A stretch of DNA of 64,000 nucleotides from Flavobacterium sp. ASW18X (GCF_005144745.1 NZ_SWKK01000019.1:18510-82509); one strand, 5' to 3'; positions 52,807 through 63,887 are shown, counted from the first letter of the stretch. The notes: generated by a model not told the origin, from the sequence alone. A program made the numbers and translations.

Positions 52807-53706
52807 CTATTGTCCGAGTTTAAAATTGACCACAACAAATCCTATCTGCTGAGAAGGAGCGTTAGAATCTAAATTCCATTTATGCAGCATGGCTGTTTTT
52901 TGTGCGGGATCTAACAAGCATTGTGCATTATTTGTTGTTCCTTTTACACCTGGTGTAGCTTTGACCACTCTACCATTCCTATCTACAACAATACGCACTA
53001 CTACTCTTCCTTCTTCATTACATTCTTGCTGAACTTTACCCTTGCTCACTAATGATCGCCCATTGAGACCAAACCCTCCAGAACCACTACCTGGAGCTCC
53101 GTAGTAAGAAGTAGCATAAGGATTACCTTGTGGATTTCCCTTATCACCAGGTGTAGCATCATCCCCTTCAGAACCACTTTCGGTTCCGTCAGATTTACCA
53201 ATACCCCCCATTAACGCATCTAACTTTTTCTTTTTAGCTTCTTGTTCTGCCTTTTTACGAGCCTCTTCTAAAGCTTGTGCTCTTGCTTTACGTTCTGCTT
53301 CTGCTTTTGCCTTTTGAGCAGCATCTTCAGCTTTTCGCCTAGCTTCGTTTTGTTGTTTTATGCGGATGCTTTCTTCAGAATCTGCAGTCATTAGTTTTTC
53401 TGATGGCGCCTCTTTAACAACTTCTTCTGCCGGTGTAGTCTCCTTTACCTCTTGTTGCTCTTCTTGTACTTGCTCTGGTAGATTAGTAGGCTTAGGAATG
53501 TCTAATGGTTCTGATTTTATCTTTTTTAGCGGCTGTTGTTTACCTGCTCCAAAATCCATGGTGCCAAAGTTAACCGCAATACCCTGTTCTTCTGGAGGGT
53601 CCATATAAGTTAACCCAATATAAAAGAGAACCAATACCAGAATACTAAGCAGCACCGTGGTAAGGGTAAAAGATTTTTTCTTGTGTCTCGTGTTTAAAAA
53701 AGTCAT
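52807..53706 (-). CDS. TonB-family energy transducer
   Basis: A 299-residue protein with one N-terminal transmembrane helix (FTLTTVLLSILVLVLFYIGLTY), a periplasmic Pro/Glu-rich and then long Lys/Ala/Glu coiled-coil linker (about residues 110-165), a Gly-rich spacer and a C-terminal TonB-like domain (CNEEGRVVVRIVVDRNGRVVKATPGVKGTT). It couples the proton-driven ExbBD motor to outer-membrane transporters such as SusC. It overlaps exbD by one base (TAATG). Confidence 0.92.
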   Translation of the reverse strand: MTFLNTRHKKKSFTLTTVLLSILVLVLFYIGLTYMDPPEEQGIAVNFGTMDFGAGKQQPLKKIKSEPLDIPKPTNLPEQVQEEQQEVKETTPAEEVVKEAPSEKLMTADSEESIRIKQQNEARRKAEDAAQKAKAEAERKARAQALEEARKKAEQEAKKKKLDALMGGIGKSDGTESGSEGDDATPGDKGNPQGNPYATSYYGAPGSGSGGFGLNGRSLVSKGKVQQECNEEGRVVVRIVVDRNGRVVKATPGVKGTTNNAQCLLDPAQKTAMLHKWNLDSNAPSQQIGFVVVNFKLGQ

Positions 53707-54092
53707 TAATTAGGCCGCACTGCCAATATAACCTTATAACTATTTCTATTTGCAATATCCATTACGCTTACGGCTTCTTTGATAGCTACGCTTTCTTCTG
53801 CCCTTAGAATAATGGTAGGTTTTTCTTGACCTTCAAGTGCTTTTTTTAATTCAATTTCAATGTATTCTCCATTAATTTGCTGATTGTTCACAAAATAATT
53901 GAGGTTCTTATCTATAGTAACCGAAACATTTTGCGTGTTCGTGGATTTCCCTTTCGCCTTTGGCAAAAGTAAATCTAATGCATTGGGCGCATTGGAAGTT
54001 AGCATAAAAAATACCAATAACAGAAAAACTATATCTGTCATGGAAGACATGCTAAACTCTGGACTTACTTTGTTTCTTCCCTTAAGCTTCAT
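53706..54092 (-). CDS. exbD: ExbD/TolR family biopolymer transport protein
   Basis: A 128-residue protein with a single N-terminal transmembrane helix (SSMTDIVFLLLVFFMLTSNAPN) carrying the conserved proton-conducting Asp in MTDIVF. The periplasmic domain follows (NVSVTIDKNLNYFVNNQQI, VSVMDIANRNSYKVILAVRP). It is encoded between exbB (10-base gap) and tonB (1-base overlap). Confidence 0.95.
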   Translation of the reverse strand: MKLKGRNKVSPEFSMSSMTDIVFLLLVFFMLTSNAPNALDLLLPKAKGKSTNTQNVSVTIDKNLNYFVNNQQINGEYIEIELKKALEGQEKPTIILRAEESVAIKEAVSVMDIANRNSYKVILAVRPN

Positions 54093-54102
54093 ACAGCTAA
54101 TT

Positions 54103-54795
54103 TTATAAAGGTTCGTTCAATAAGTCTAAAAATTCCACAGCATGGGCTTCCATCTGGTGTACCACCTTATCTGTACGGTTTACTAAATGGTTGTAACCAA
54201 TGTAAGCTATAATACCGACTACTAAACCAGCTACGGTAGTCGTCATCGCAGTATATATACCAGAGGCCAAAGAACCCATTTCTGCTTGTCCGCCACTGCT
54301 TGCCATTTCATGAAAAGCTAAAATCATACCAATTACCGTTCCTAAGAAACCAATCATTGGCGCAGCACCTGCAACAGTAGCTAAAATGTTTACGTTCTTT
54401 TCTAATTTATACACCTCTAAGGTTCCTGCATTTTCAATGGCTGTATTGATATCATCTAAAGGTTTTCCTATTCTAGAAACACCTTTTTCTGTTAAGCGCG
54501 CCACAGGAGAATCGGTTTGCGCACAAAGTAGCTTTGCCGCCTCTAATTTTCCGTTCATAACATGATCCCGAATCTGGTTCATGAAATTCTTATCTATTTT
54601 AGAAGCTGCGCTTATTGCAAATGTGCGTTCAAAATAGATGTATAAGGCCACAAAAAGAAGGACAAACAGTACAATAACAATTATTGTACTGGCCGCCCCG
54701 CCATTTATTATTAAATCTATTACAGAAAGTGTTTTTTCTTCTGATACTGCTTCGGCAACACCATCCGCAGCTACTTGATCTTGAAAATTAATCAT
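54103..54795 (-). CDS. exbB: MotA/TolQ/ExbB proton channel family protein
   Basis: A 230-residue inner-membrane protein with the three-helix ExbB/TolQ layout: an N-terminal helix (STIIVIVLFVLLFVALYIYFE), a cytoplasmic domain, and two C-terminal helices including the conserved stretch GAAPMIGFLGTVIGMILAFHEM and GIYTAMTTTVAGLVVGIIAYIGYN. Together with ExbD it forms the proton-driven stator that energises TonB. It is the first gene of the exbB-exbD-tonB-folC operon. Confidence 0.95.
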   Translation of the reverse strand: MINFQDQVAADGVAEAVSEEKTLSVIDLIINGGAASTIIVIVLFVLLFVALYIYFERTFAISAASKIDKNFMNQIRDHVMNGKLEAAKLLCAQTDSPVARLTEKGVSRIGKPLDDINTAIENAGTLEVYKLEKNVNILATVAGAAPMIGFLGTVIGMILAFHEMASSGGQAEMGSLASGIYTAMTTTVAGLVVGIIAYIGYNHLVNRTDKVVHQMEAHAVEFLDLLNEPL

Positions 54796-54852
54796 AATGT
54801 GATTCCCAAATTTTATTGCAATAATAACGGGCTTTTCACAAATAAATTATAA

Positions 54853-56181
54853 TTAAAGTACAAATTCACGCAATGCAATGAATACCAGACCTCCAGATAC
54901 AAATCCAATGAAAGCTAACCAAGAGATCTTCTTTAAGTACCAGAAGAAATCTATCTTTTCCATACCCATTGCTACCACACCTGCTGCAGAACCAATTATC
55001 AACATACTACCACCTGTACCCGCAGAGTATGCGATAAAGTGCCATAATGGATGGTCCGGTCCTTCTGAGAACATGCCCATACTAGCAGCAACCAAAGGAA
55101 CATTATCTATAACGGCAGAACCAATACCTAATAACATTACCACAATATCTGTCTGCGGTATTGCTTCATTCATACTTTCAGCATATCTAAATAAGATACC
55201 CAAAGATTCTAATGCCGCAACTGCTAATAAAATACCTAGAAAGAACAGAATACTTGGCAATTCTATTTTTGTGAGTGCCGCATGTACTGGACTATGATGT
55301 GCACCTTCATGGTGATGCTCGTCTGTAGCAGAAGTTATACTAAACTTAGCATTACTATAAATTTCCGCGAAAGTTGCTACAATTGCCAGAGATAACATCA
55401 TACCTACATAAGGTGGCAAGTGTGTAATCGTTTTAAAGAAAGGTACAAATACAATTGCCCCCAAACCTAAATAAAGCATAATTGATCCATATTTAGAACT
55501 TGGACCTTCTATAGTTTCCTCTGCATCAACTTCACCACTAAAAGCTTTAAATCTGCTAGCTATAAAGGTTGGTATAACCATACAAACAATGGAAGGCAAT
55601 AGAACGTGAGTTACTAAAGAACCTGCATGCACTTTGTCTGCAATCCAAAGCATAGTTGTAGTTACGTCTCCAATAGGAGACCAAGCTCCACCAGCATTTG
55701 CATTAATAATAATTAAACCAGCAAACCACAAACGCGTTTCTCTGTCCTTAATAACCTTCTGTAGAATGGTTATTAAAACAATGGTTGCAGTTAGGTTATC
55801 AATAATAGCAGAAAGGATAAATGCTAAAATGGAGAATATCCACAATAATTTGCGTTTACTTCTGGTTTTTATATATCCTTTTATTGTCGCAAAACCATCA
55901 AAATAATCTATAATTTCTACAATGGTCATAGCTCCCAATAAGAATACCAGAATTTCTGCCGTTTTTCCTAAATGATGCAATAAAATTTCCTCTATATGGG
56001 TAGGCTCCAACTCTTTAAGTTGGGCATTTACCTCAAATACATCCATGTGGGTTAAGGCAATAATGGCCCAAAGTAAGGCCATCATGGCCAAAGCTGGGAT
56101 AAGTTTATCTATTTTAAGATTGTGCTCAAGGGTAATTGCCAAATAACCCGCCAAAAAAACAATTATTACTATCGTCTCCAT
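54853..56181 (-). CDS. nhaD: NhaD-type sodium:proton antiporter
   Basis: A 442-residue ion-transporter-superfamily protein with about 11-12 transmembrane helices. The NhaD hallmarks are IIDNLTATIVL, NANAGGAWSPIGDVTTTMLW and a second half with GSAVIDNVPLVAASMGMF and SAGTGGSMLIIGSAAGV. NhaD antiporters are typical of marine and alkaliphilic bacteria and help maintain sodium and pH. A His-rich cytoplasmic loop (DEHHHEGAHH) may be a sensing or metal-binding segment. It lies 57 bases upstream of exbB on the same strand. Confidence 0.94.
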   Translation of the reverse strand: METIVIIVFLAGYLAITLEHNLKIDKLIPALAMMALLWAIIALTHMDVFEVNAQLKELEPTHIEEILLHHLGKTAEILVFLLGAMTIVEIIDYFDGFATIKGYIKTRSKRKLLWIFSILAFILSAIIDNLTATIVLITILQKVIKDRETRLWFAGLIIINANAGGAWSPIGDVTTTMLWIADKVHAGSLVTHVLLPSIVCMVIPTFIASRFKAFSGEVDAEETIEGPSSKYGSIMLYLGLGAIVFVPFFKTITHLPPYVGMMLSLAIVATFAEIYSNAKFSITSATDEHHHEGAHHSPVHAALTKIELPSILFFLGILLAVAALESLGILFRYAESMNEAIPQTDIVVMLLGIGSAVIDNVPLVAASMGMFSEGPDHPLWHFIAYSAGTGGSMLIIGSAAGVVAMGMEKIDFFWYLKKISWLAFIGFVSGGLVFIALREFVL

Positions 56182-56369
56182 TAATCTGTTGGTTTAAAAG
56201 CTGTTATATTTATTGTGACTGTTGCCGACCAAATCTCACATTCTCTGATCGATAAAACGGGCTAAATATAAGGATTGCCCAAAGAATCTCCCAAAAGGCA
56301 AGGTTATTTTTTAAATTGAAACATTGATGATTAAACAAAGATTTAATTAGAAATATGGCATTCAAATCT

Positions 56370-56377
56370 TATATTTG
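56370..56377 (+). promoter_or_regulatory. Candidate -7 box (TATATTTG) for the acyl-CoA dehydrogenase gene
   Basis: TATATTTG fits TAnnTTTG and lies 30 bases before the ATG at 56408. A TTG start at 56375 overlaps this box, so the shorter ATG start is favoured. Confidence 0.5.
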
Positions 56378-56407
56378 TGTGAAAAAATTAATAATTCCAT
56401 AATTAAG

Positions 56408-57550
56408 ATGAATTTTTCCCTTACTGAAGAACAGTTGATGATTCAACAGGCTGCAAGAGATTTTGCCCAAAACGAACTTTTACCGGGCGTTATTGAAAGA
56501 GATGAGGCCCAAAAATTCCCCGAAGAACAAGTTAAACAAATGGGCGAATTGGGTTTTCTTGGAATGATGGTGAACGAGAAATATAGTGGTAGTGGATTAG
56601 ATACCTTATCTTATGTATTGGTGATGGAGGAACTTTCCAAAGTAGATGCTTCTTCTTCCGTAATCGTTTCTGTAAATAACTCCTTAGTATGCTGGGGTTT
56701 AGAAACGTATGGCACAGAAGAGCAAAAGGAAAAATACTTACACAGGTTAGCTACAGGACAAATTATTGGTGCTTTCTGTTTATCTGAGCCAGAAGCTGGT
56801 AGCGATGCAACATCCCAAAAAACAACCGCAATAGATAAAGGTGACCATTATATATTAAACGGTACTAAAAACTGGATTACTAATGGTGGCACTGCAGAGG
56901 TGTATTTAGTAATTGCCCAAACGGATAAAGAGAAAGGCCATAAAGGGATTAATGCACTAATTGTAGAAAAAGGCACGCCAGGTTTTGAAATTGGCCCTAA
57001 AGAAAACAAATTAGGAATCCGTGGGAGCGACACTCATTCTTTAATGTTTACTGACGTAAAAGTTCCTAAAGAAAACCGAATAGGTGAAGATGGTTTTGGA
57101 TTTAAATTTGCCATGAAAACGTTAGCAGGAGGTAGAATTGGTATTGCGGCTCAAGCGCTAGGTATTGCCGCTGGTGCATATGAGCTTGCATTACAGTATT
57201 CTAAAGTACGCAAAGCGTTTGGCACAGAAATTTGTAATCACCAAGCAATTGCCTTTAAGTTAGCAGACATGCACACCAAAATACAGGCTGCCAGACATTT
57301 AGTTTACCAAGCTGCTTGTGATAAAGATGCAGGGGAAAATTACGATTTATCTGGAGCCATGGCTAAATTATATGCAGCAGAAACTGCAATGGAAGTTGCA
57401 ACAGAAGCTGTACAAATACATGGAGGTAATGGTTTTGTTAAAGAATACCATGTAGAACGGTTAATGAGAGACGCTAAAATCACGCAGATTTATGAAGGCA
57501 CTTCAGAAATTCAGAAGATAGTTATTTCTAGAAGCATCTTACGCGACTAA
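56408..57550 (+). CDS. Acyl-CoA dehydrogenase
   Basis: An FAD enzyme of 380 residues that makes a trans-2-enoyl-CoA from an acyl-CoA, passing electrons to ETF. It has the first signature GAFCLSEPEAGSD, the ILNGTKNWITNGG motif, RKAFGTEICNHQAIAFKLADM and the catalytic Glu in the C-terminal IYEGTSEIQKIVISR. The size and motifs resemble short-chain or butyryl-CoA dehydrogenases. The start is MNFSLTEEQLM, as the family prefers. It stands alone and is followed by a long hairpin. Confidence 0.95.
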   Translation: MNFSLTEEQLMIQQAARDFAQNELLPGVIERDEAQKFPEEQVKQMGELGFLGMMVNEKYSGSGLDTLSYVLVMEELSKVDASSSVIVSVNNSLVCWGLETYGTEEQKEKYLHRLATGQIIGAFCLSEPEAGSDATSQKTTAIDKGDHYILNGTKNWITNGGTAEVYLVIAQTDKEKGHKGINALIVEKGTPGFEIGPKENKLGIRGSDTHSLMFTDVKVPKENRIGEDGFGFKFAMKTLAGGRIGIAAQALGIAAGAYELALQYSKVRKAFGTEICNHQAIAFKLADMHTKIQAARHLVYQAACDKDAGENYDLSGAMAKLYAAETAMEVATEAVQIHGGNGFVKEYHVERLMRDAKITQIYEGTSEIQKIVISRSILRD

Positions 57551-57622
57551 TATTTAACACACAAAGCCTAAGGGGTTAATATCAAATAATAATAAATATT
57601 TAGACCAACCCCCTAAAGTTTT

Positions 57623-57678
57623 AAGGGTAAACTCACAATTAAATATATATTTAATGTGATTTTACCCTTTTCTTTTTT
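57623..57678 (+). terminator. Long hairpin after the acyl-CoA dehydrogenase gene
   Basis: A stem of about 22 bp with one C/T mismatch and one bulged A: AAGGGTAAA-C-TCAC-(A)-ATTAAATAT pairs with ATATTTAAT-GTGA-T-TTTACCCTT. It is followed by TTCTTTTTTAG and is probably the terminator. It is unusually long and symmetrical, so a protein or RNA regulatory role is also possible. It lies in a 305-base gap before gltB. Confidence 0.7.
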
Positions 57679-57806
57679 AGGTTATTGAAATTACCACCCC
57701 CATCAATTATCATTTCCATATAATAAACCCATCTAATTCTCATATTATGTTTTTGTTATCAAAAAATTACAGACGCTAAAATTTTTGTTGTGTTTAACAT
57801 CCTTTA

Positions 57807-57838
57807 TTGTACATAATTCATTGTTTATGATAAATTTG
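57807..57838 (+). promoter_or_regulatory. Candidate gltB promoter (TTG-N21-TAAATTTG)
   Basis: TTG at 57807-57809 and TAAATTTG at 57831-57838 are 21 bases apart. The -7 box ends 17 bases before the gltB ATG, so the leader would be very short. Confidence 0.55.
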
Positions 57839-57855
57839 AGTAAATACCATATTCA

Positions 57856-60800
57856 ATGAAGCCAGAGAGACAAGGATTGTACTTACCCGAATTTGAACAC
57901 GATAACTGTGGCGCGGGGTTTATATGTAGCCTGCAAGGAAAGAAGTCTAACGACATCATTCACAAGGCCCTAGAGATATTAGTTAAACTAGAGCACCGTG
58001 GTGCCGTTAGCGCAGACGGTAGAACAGGAGACGGAGCGGGTATCCTTATAGATATACCGCACGAATTCTTTAAAAATGTCTGTAATTTTGACTTACCAGA
58101 AGCAGGTGAATATGCAACTGGCAATGTGTTCTTACCTCAAAAAGAAAACCAACGTCAGTTTTGCATAGATACCTTTAAAAGCAATATAGAAGAACAAGGT
58201 TTAGAACTATTGGGGTGGCGAGATGTACCGGTTAATAAGTCCGTCCCAGGTAGTATTGCCAAAGAAACTGAACCTGCAGTTAAGCAAATCTTTATTGGCA
58301 AGGGCAACATTGAAGATGATTTTAAATTCAATCAAAAACTATTTGTAGCTAGAAAAAAGACAGAACATGAGATTGAGGCTTCCAAATTAAGTCAAAGTCA
58401 GTTTTTCTATCTTCCTAGCTTGTCTCAAAAAATAATCATCTTCAAGGGTTTATTAATGCCGCAAGACATTAGTAAATATTATGAAGATTTAATGGACCCT
58501 AGAGTGGTTACTCGTTTGGCTTTAGTACACCAACGTTTTTCTACTAACACTTTCCCAACTTGGGATTTAGCACAGCCTTTCCGCTATATGTGCCATAATG
58601 GAGAGATTAACACCCTAAGAGGTAATGTAGCTAGAATGCGATCTAGAGAAGAATTAATGGCTAGTGATTGGTTTGGAGAAGACATTAAAAAGGTAATACC
58701 TGTAATATTACCAGGTAAATCGGATTCTGCTAGTATGGATATGGTGGTAGAATTACTTTTAATGACGGGTCGTTCTTTACCAGAGGTAATGATGATGTTA
58801 GTCCCAGAGGCCTGGGAAAAGAATGATGAAATGTCTGAAAGCAAAAAGGCATTCTACGAATATAACAGCTGTTTAATGGAACCATGGGACGGTCCTGCCT
58901 CTATTCCATTTACAGACGGCAACTATATTGGCGCTGTATTAGACCGTAATGGTTTAAGACCTTCTCGTTATTCCGTTACCAAAAACGGATACGTTATCAT
59001 GTCGTCAGAAACAGGTGTGGTAGATTTAGAACCAGAAAACATCGAGTATCACGGTAGGTTGGAGCCTGGTAAAATGTTTTTGGTAAACATGGAAGAAGGC
59101 CGTATTGTTAATGATGAAGAAATTAAGGAAGCTATCGCCAATAAACACCCATATAAAGAATGGCTCAATAAAAATTTAGTTCACTTAAAAGACATTCCGT
59201 ATAACGACTGTCCTATATTCTTAGGCGAATTTCCATTAGATACAAGAACTGCTGCATTTGGCTACACACAAGAAGATATCAACACCATTATAATGCCAAT
59301 GGCAGAACATGGTAAGGAACCTATTGGTTCTATGGGTTCAGACACGCCAATTGCCGTACTGTCAGAAAGACCACAATTAATTTACAATTACTTTAAACAA
59401 TTATTTGCACAAGTAACTAATCCCCCATTAGATGGGATTAGAGAGGAGTTAATTACGGACATTAGCTTAACCTTAGGTAGTGACCATAACATTTTTGAGT
59501 TTTCTGAATTACATTGTAGAAAATTGAAAATTCAGAATCCAGTAATTTCCAAGGAGGATTTAGACAAAATAAAAAACCATGACCGTAGTCCAGATTATAA
59601 AGTTGTTTCAATTTCTACGCTTTATGAAATTGAAAAAGGACACAATGGGCTAGAAGAAGCTTTACAAAGAATTTTAGATGAAGCCTCTGAGGCGGCAAAT
59701 AACGGAGCCAATATTATTATTTTATCAGACAGAATGGTAAGCAAAGAAATGGCCCCAATACCAGCACTACTTTCCTGTTCTTTTGTTAATAGTGGCCTAA
59801 GCAAATTAGGCAAACGTTCTAAGTTAAGTATCATAGTAGAATCTGCGGAACCTAGAGAAGTACACCATTTTGCACTATTATTTGGATTTGGTGCAAGTGC
59901 CATCAATCCTTATTTAGTGAATGAAATTATTGGCAAACAGATAGAGGAAAACAATATAACTGATTACTCTTTTGAAGATGCCATCATTAATTATAATAAA
60001 GCGGTTGGTAAGGGTATTCTTAAGGTGATGAATAAAATTGGAATCTCTACTTTAAATTCTTACCGTGGCTCACAATTGTTTGAATGTATTGGTATAAACA
60101 CTAAAGTCGTAGATAAATATTTCCCAAATACCCCAACACGTATAGAGGGTATAGGACTGTACGAAATAGAAAAAGAAGTTGCTAAACGTCACAGACAAGC
60201 GTTTTATAATGACAAAATAGACGCAAATTTAGATTTAGAGATAGGCGGCGAATACCGATGGAGGAGAAATGGAGCTAAACATATGTTTAATCCAGAGTCC
60301 ATTGCCAAATTACAAAAAGCAGTACGCAGCAATGAACCTTCTACTTATAAAGAGTATTCAGAACTCATAAATGAGCAATCTAAAAACCTGATGACTATTA
60401 GAGGGTTATTCGAGTTCTCCAACTATGACCCAATTCCGTTAGAAGAAGTAGAACCATGGACAGAAATTGTAAAGCGCTTTAAAACAGGTGCAATGTCTTA
60501 CGGTAGTATTAGTAAAGAAGCTCACGAGAATCTTGCCATTGCAATGAATAGAATTGGTGGTAAAAGCAATTCTGGAGAAGGTGGAGAGGATGAACAGCGC
60601 TTTTACAAGAGTCCTACAGGAGATTGGCGTAACAGTGCCATTAAACAAGTTGCTTCTGGTAGGTTTGGTGTTACATCAAACTACCTAACAAACGCCAGGG
60701 AAATACAAATTAAAATGGCTCAGGGGGCTAAACCTGGAGAAGGCGGGCAATTACCTGGACCAAAAGTTAATCCCTCTATTGCTAAAACCAGAAATTCTAC

Positions 60801-62361
60801 CCCTTACGTAGGGTTAATTTCACCACCACCACACCATGATATTTACTCTATTGAAGATTTATCTCAATTAATATACGACTTAAAATCTGCCAATAGAGAA
60901 GCTAGAATAAATGTAAAACTAGTCTCTGAAGTTGGTGTTGGTACTGTTGCCGCTGGTGTTGCCAAGGCAAAAGCAGACGTTATTTTAATTTCAGGATTTG
61001 ATGGAGGAACAGGTGCGTCTCCATTAACATCCTTAAAACACGCAGGATTGCCTTGGGAGCTTGGCATTGCAGAGGCACAACAAACATTGGTTTTAAATGA
61101 TTTGAGAAACAGAGTTGTTTTAGAGTGCGACGGACAGTTGAAAACAGGTAGAGACGTTGCCATAGCGTGCTTATTAGGGGCAGAAGAATTTGGATTTGCT
61201 ACTGCTCCACTTGTGGCATCCGGTTGTGTAATGATGCGAGTGTGCCACTTAAACACTTGCCCTGTGGGTATAGCCACACAAAATCCTGAGTTACGTAAAA
61301 AGTTTAAAGGAAAACCAGAACACGTAGTAAACTACATGTATTTTGTAGCTCAAGAACTTAGAGAAATCATGGCAAAGTTAGGCTTTAGAACCATAAATGA
61401 AATGGTTGGGCAAGTTCAAAAATTAGACAGAAAAAAAGCTTTGGCACATTACAAAGCTGCGGGCATAGATTTAACTCCAATTCTTTATCAAGTAGAGGTG
61501 CCAGAGGGTACTCCGTTATTCAACACAGAACAACAAGTACATGACATCCATGGTTCTATTGAGTTTGATATTATTGCAAAAGCTCACCCAGCTCTTTTCC
61601 GTAAAGAGAAAACAAGTTTAGAGTTTCCAATTTGTAATACGGACCGCGCAGTTGGCGCCATAATAAGTAATGAAATTTCCAAAATATATGGAGCCGAAGG
61701 GTTACCAGAGAACACCTTAAAACTAAACTTTACAGGCTCTGCAGGCCAAAGTTTTGGTGCTTTCGCAACCAAAGGATTAACCATGGTAGTAAATGGCAAC
61801 ACCAATGATTATTTGGGCAAAGGTCTTTCAGGTGCTAAATTAATCGTGAAAGTACCAGATTCGGCAACTATAGTTCCCGAAGATAACATTATCACTGGTA
61901 ATGTTACCCTTTATGGCGCTACCACTGGTGAAGCTTATATAAACGGTAAAGCTGGAGAACGTTTCTGTGTTCGTAATTCTGGTGCAAAAGCCGTTGTAGA
62001 AGGTATAGGAGACCACGGATGCGAGTATATGACAGGTGGTGTAGCTGTTATCTTAGGTGAAGTAGGAAGAAATTTTGGAGCAGGTATGAGTGGAGGTATT
62101 GCCTTTGTTTATGATGCTAAAGAAACTTTTAGAAAACGTTGTAAAAACGAGGCATTAAACCTATTGGCTGTAGAAGAAGATAAAGACATTGCAGAATTAA
62201 AAGAATTAATAGAAAACCATTACAATGCTACCTTGAGCCCATTAGCACAAAGAATATTAGAAAAATGGGAAGAAAGTTTAGGCAAATTCATAAAAGTATT
62301 CCCAGAAGAATACAGACAGGCCTTAATTAGATTAGAACAGGAGAAAATGGAAACCATATAA
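57856..62361 (+). CDS. gltB: Glutamate synthase large subunit
   Basis: The alpha subunit of NADPH-dependent glutamate synthase, 1501 residues, converting glutamine plus 2-oxoglutarate to two glutamates. The N-terminal nucleophile is Cys18 in [11 protein letters not shown], so a 17-residue propeptide would be removed. The class II amidotransferase domain (to about residue 430) is followed by a central domain, then an FMN domain ([44 protein letters not shown]) with a 3Fe-4S cluster motif [26 protein letters not shown]-terminal domain is last ([17 protein letters not shown]). gltD follows after 8 bases. Confidence 0.98.
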   Translation: MKPERQGLYLPEFEHDNCGAGFICSLQGKKSNDIIHKALEILVKLEHRGAVSADGRTGDGAGILIDIPHEFFKNVCNFDLPEAGEYATGNVFLPQKENQRQFCIDTFKSNIEEQGLELLGWRDVPVNKSVPGSIAKETEPAVKQIFIGKGNIEDDFKFNQKLFVARKKTEHEIEASKLSQSQFFYLPSLSQKIIIFKGLLMPQDISKYYEDLMDPRVVTRLALVHQRFSTNTFPTWDLAQPFRYMCHNGEINTLRGNVARMRSREELMASDWFGEDIKKVIPVILPGKSDSASMDMVVELLLMTGRSLPEVMMMLVPEAWEKNDEMSESKKAFYEYNSCLMEPWDGPASIPFTDGNYIGAVLDRNGLRPSRYSVTKNGYVIMSSETGVVDLEPENIEYHGRLEPGKMFLVNMEEGRIVNDEEIKEAIANKHPYKEWLNKNLVHLKDIPYNDCPIFLGEFPLDTRTAAFGYTQEDINTIIMPMAEHGKEPIGSMGSDTPIAVLSERPQLIYNYFKQLFAQVTNPPLDGIREELITDISLTLGSDHNIFEFSELHCRKLKIQNPVISKEDLDKIKNHDRSPDYKVVSISTLYEIEKGHNGLEEALQRILDEASEAANNGANIIILSDRMVSKEMAPIPALLSCSFVNSGLSKLGKRSKLSIIVESAEPREVHHFALLFGFGASAINPYLVNEIIGKQIEENNITDYSFEDAIINYNKAVGKGILKVMNKIGISTLNSYRGSQLFECIGINTKVVDKYFPNTPTRIEGIGLYEIEKEVAKRHRQAFYNDKIDANLDLEIGGEYRWRRNGAKHMFNPESIAKLQKAVRSNEPSTYKEYSELINEQSKNLMTIRGLFEFSNYDPIPLEEVEPWTEIVKRFKTGAMSYGSISKEAHENLAIAMNRIGGKSNSGEGGEDEQRFYKSPTGDWRNSAIKQVASGRFGVTSNYLTNAREIQIKMAQGAKPGEGGQLPGPKVNPSIAKTRNSTPYVGLISPPPHHDIYSIEDLSQLIYDLKSANREARINVKLVSEVGVGTVAAGVAKAKADVILISGFDGGTGASPLTSLKHAGLPWELGIAEAQQTLVLNDLRNRVVLECDGQLKTGRDVAIACLLGAEEFGFATAPLVASGCVMMRVCHLNTCPVGIATQNPELRKKFKGKPEHVVNYMYFVAQELREIMAKLGFRTINEMVGQVQKLDRKKALAHYKAAGIDLTPILYQVEVPEGTPLFNTEQQVHDIHGSIEFDIIAKAHPALFRKEKTSLEFPICNTDRAVGAIISNEISKIYGAEGLPENTLKLNFTGSAGQSFGAFATKGLTMVVNGNTNDYLGKGLSGAKLIVKVPDSATIVPEDNIITGNVTLYGATTGEAYINGKAGERFCVRNSGAKAVVEGIGDHGCEYMTGGVAVILGEVGRNFGAGMSGGIAFVYDAKETFRKRCKNEALNLLAVEEDKDIAELKELIENHYNATLSPLAQRILEKWEESLGKFIKVFPEEYRQALIRLEQEKMETI

Positions 62362-62369
62362 CAACCAAC

Positions 62370-63836
62370 ATGGGAAAGACAACAGGATTTATGGAGTATA
62401 AGCGTATGGACGAAAGCTATGCGCCTGTAGAAGACCGAATAAAAAACTATAAAGAATTTACTCAACCTTTAAAAGAAGAAGAGGTTAAAGTCCAAGGTGC
62501 ACGTTGTATGGATTGTGGAATTCCATTTTGCCATAGTGGTTGTCCACTTGGTAACTTAATTCCAGATTTCAACGATGCAGTATACCTAGGAAAATGGGAG
62601 AAAGCAGCAAGAATTTTACATTCTACTAACAATTTTCCAGAATTTACAGGTAGATTATGTCCAGCACCATGTGAAGAAGCTTGTGTATTAGGAATTAATG
62701 AAGACCCTGTTTCCATAGAAAATATAGAAAAGAACATTGTAGAAACTGCATTCAAAAATGGTTGGATTCAACCCCAACCGCCATTAACTCGTACCGACAA
62801 AAAAGTAGCTATAATTGGTTCAGGACCTGCAGGATTAGCGGCTGCACAGCAACTAAATAGAGCAGGACACATGGTTACTGTCTTTGAGCGTGACGAAAAA
62901 CCTGGTGGTTTACTTCGTTATGGAATTCCAGATTTTAAGATGGAAAAACACGTTATAGATAGACGATTAGAAGTATTAGAAAAAGAAGGTATTACATTTA
63001 AAACTGGGATTAACGTAGGTATAGATATTAAAGCTAACGAACTACAGAATGAGTTTGATGCAGTTGTATTGTGTGGCGGGGCTACCGTTAGAAGAAATTT
63101 ACCCATTCCAGGCTCCGATTTAAAAGGCGTAGTCCAAGCCATGGAATTTTTACCACAAAACAACAGACGTGTGGACAACATTTCCTTTACTGGTGATGAA
63201 ATTTTGGCAACAGATAAAAACGTTATAGTAATTGGGGGTGGTGATACTGGTTCGGATTGTATAGGTACATCTATAAGACATGGTGCCAAATCAGTTAACA
63301 ATTTTGAAATTATGCCTATGGCCACAACAGAAAGACCAGAAAATCAACCTTGGCCATTTTGGCCCATGCGTTTAAGAACTAGCACCTCTCATAAGGAAGG
63401 AGCAGAACGCTTCTTTAGCATCTCTACAAAGGAATTTAAAGGTGATGCTGAAGGTAATCTTACGAGTTTAGTAACTACAGAGGTGGAATGGGAATTTAAG
63501 CCAGGACAGCGTCCTAATTTAAAAGAAGTTCCAGGAACTGAAAAAGAATGGAAATGTGATTTGGCTTTATTAGCATTAGGCTTTACCGGTTCGGAAACCA
63601 CCCTAGCAGAACAATTTGGATTAAAATTTGACGGACGTACTAATATAGAAGCCTCAGAAAACGATTATAAAACAAACGTCCCTGGAGTTTTTGCTGCAGG
63701 AGACCAAAGACGTGGACAATCCCTAATAGTATGGGCAATCTCTGAAGGCAGACAAGCAGCACATCATGTAGATAAATATCTAATGGGCAAATCAGAATTA
63801 CCTTTAAAAGGCCAAGGCGATCTTCCAAGGGTGTAA
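62370..63836 (+). CDS. gltD: Glutamate synthase small subunit (NADPH)
   Basis: The beta subunit, 488 residues, which takes electrons from NADPH via FAD and passes them through two 4Fe-4S clusters to GltB. Cluster cysteines are in CMDCGIPFCHSGCPLGN and CPAPCEEACVLGI. FAD binding is in IIGSGPAGLAAAQQLN and NADPH binding in VIGGGDTGSDCIG. The C-terminal motif GVFAAGDQRRGQSLIVWAI is also typical. Cotranscribed with gltB and ended by a terminator. Confidence 0.97.
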   Translation: MGKTTGFMEYKRMDESYAPVEDRIKNYKEFTQPLKEEEVKVQGARCMDCGIPFCHSGCPLGNLIPDFNDAVYLGKWEKAARILHSTNNFPEFTGRLCPAPCEEACVLGINEDPVSIENIEKNIVETAFKNGWIQPQPPLTRTDKKVAIIGSGPAGLAAAQQLNRAGHMVTVFERDEKPGGLLRYGIPDFKMEKHVIDRRLEVLEKEGITFKTGINVGIDIKANELQNEFDAVVLCGGATVRRNLPIPGSDLKGVVQAMEFLPQNNRRVDNISFTGDEILATDKNVIVIGGGDTGSDCIGTSIRHGAKSVNNFEIMPMATTERPENQPWPFWPMRLRTSTSHKEGAERFFSISTKEFKGDAEGNLTSLVTTEVEWEFKPGQRPNLKEVPGTEKEWKCDLALLALGFTGSETTLAEQFGLKFDGRTNIEASENDYKTNVPGVFAAGDQRRGQSLIVWAISEGRQAAHHVDKYLMGKSELPLKGQGDLPRV

Positions 63837-63858
63837 TAGTAACCTATTTGGATTAGCA

Positions 63859-63887
63859 AAAGGCAGGTATTAAACCTGCCTTTTTTT
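63859..63887 (+). terminator. Terminator after gltD
   Basis: A 10-bp stem AAAGGCAGGT / ACCTGCCTTT with a 5-base loop runs into seven T in total from 63881. Confidence 0.9.

Noticed and set aside
54853..56181. ArsB-type arsenite efflux pump
   Set aside because: The NAGGAWSPIGDVTTTMLW and IDNVPLVAASMGMF motifs fit NhaD better, and no ars genes are near.
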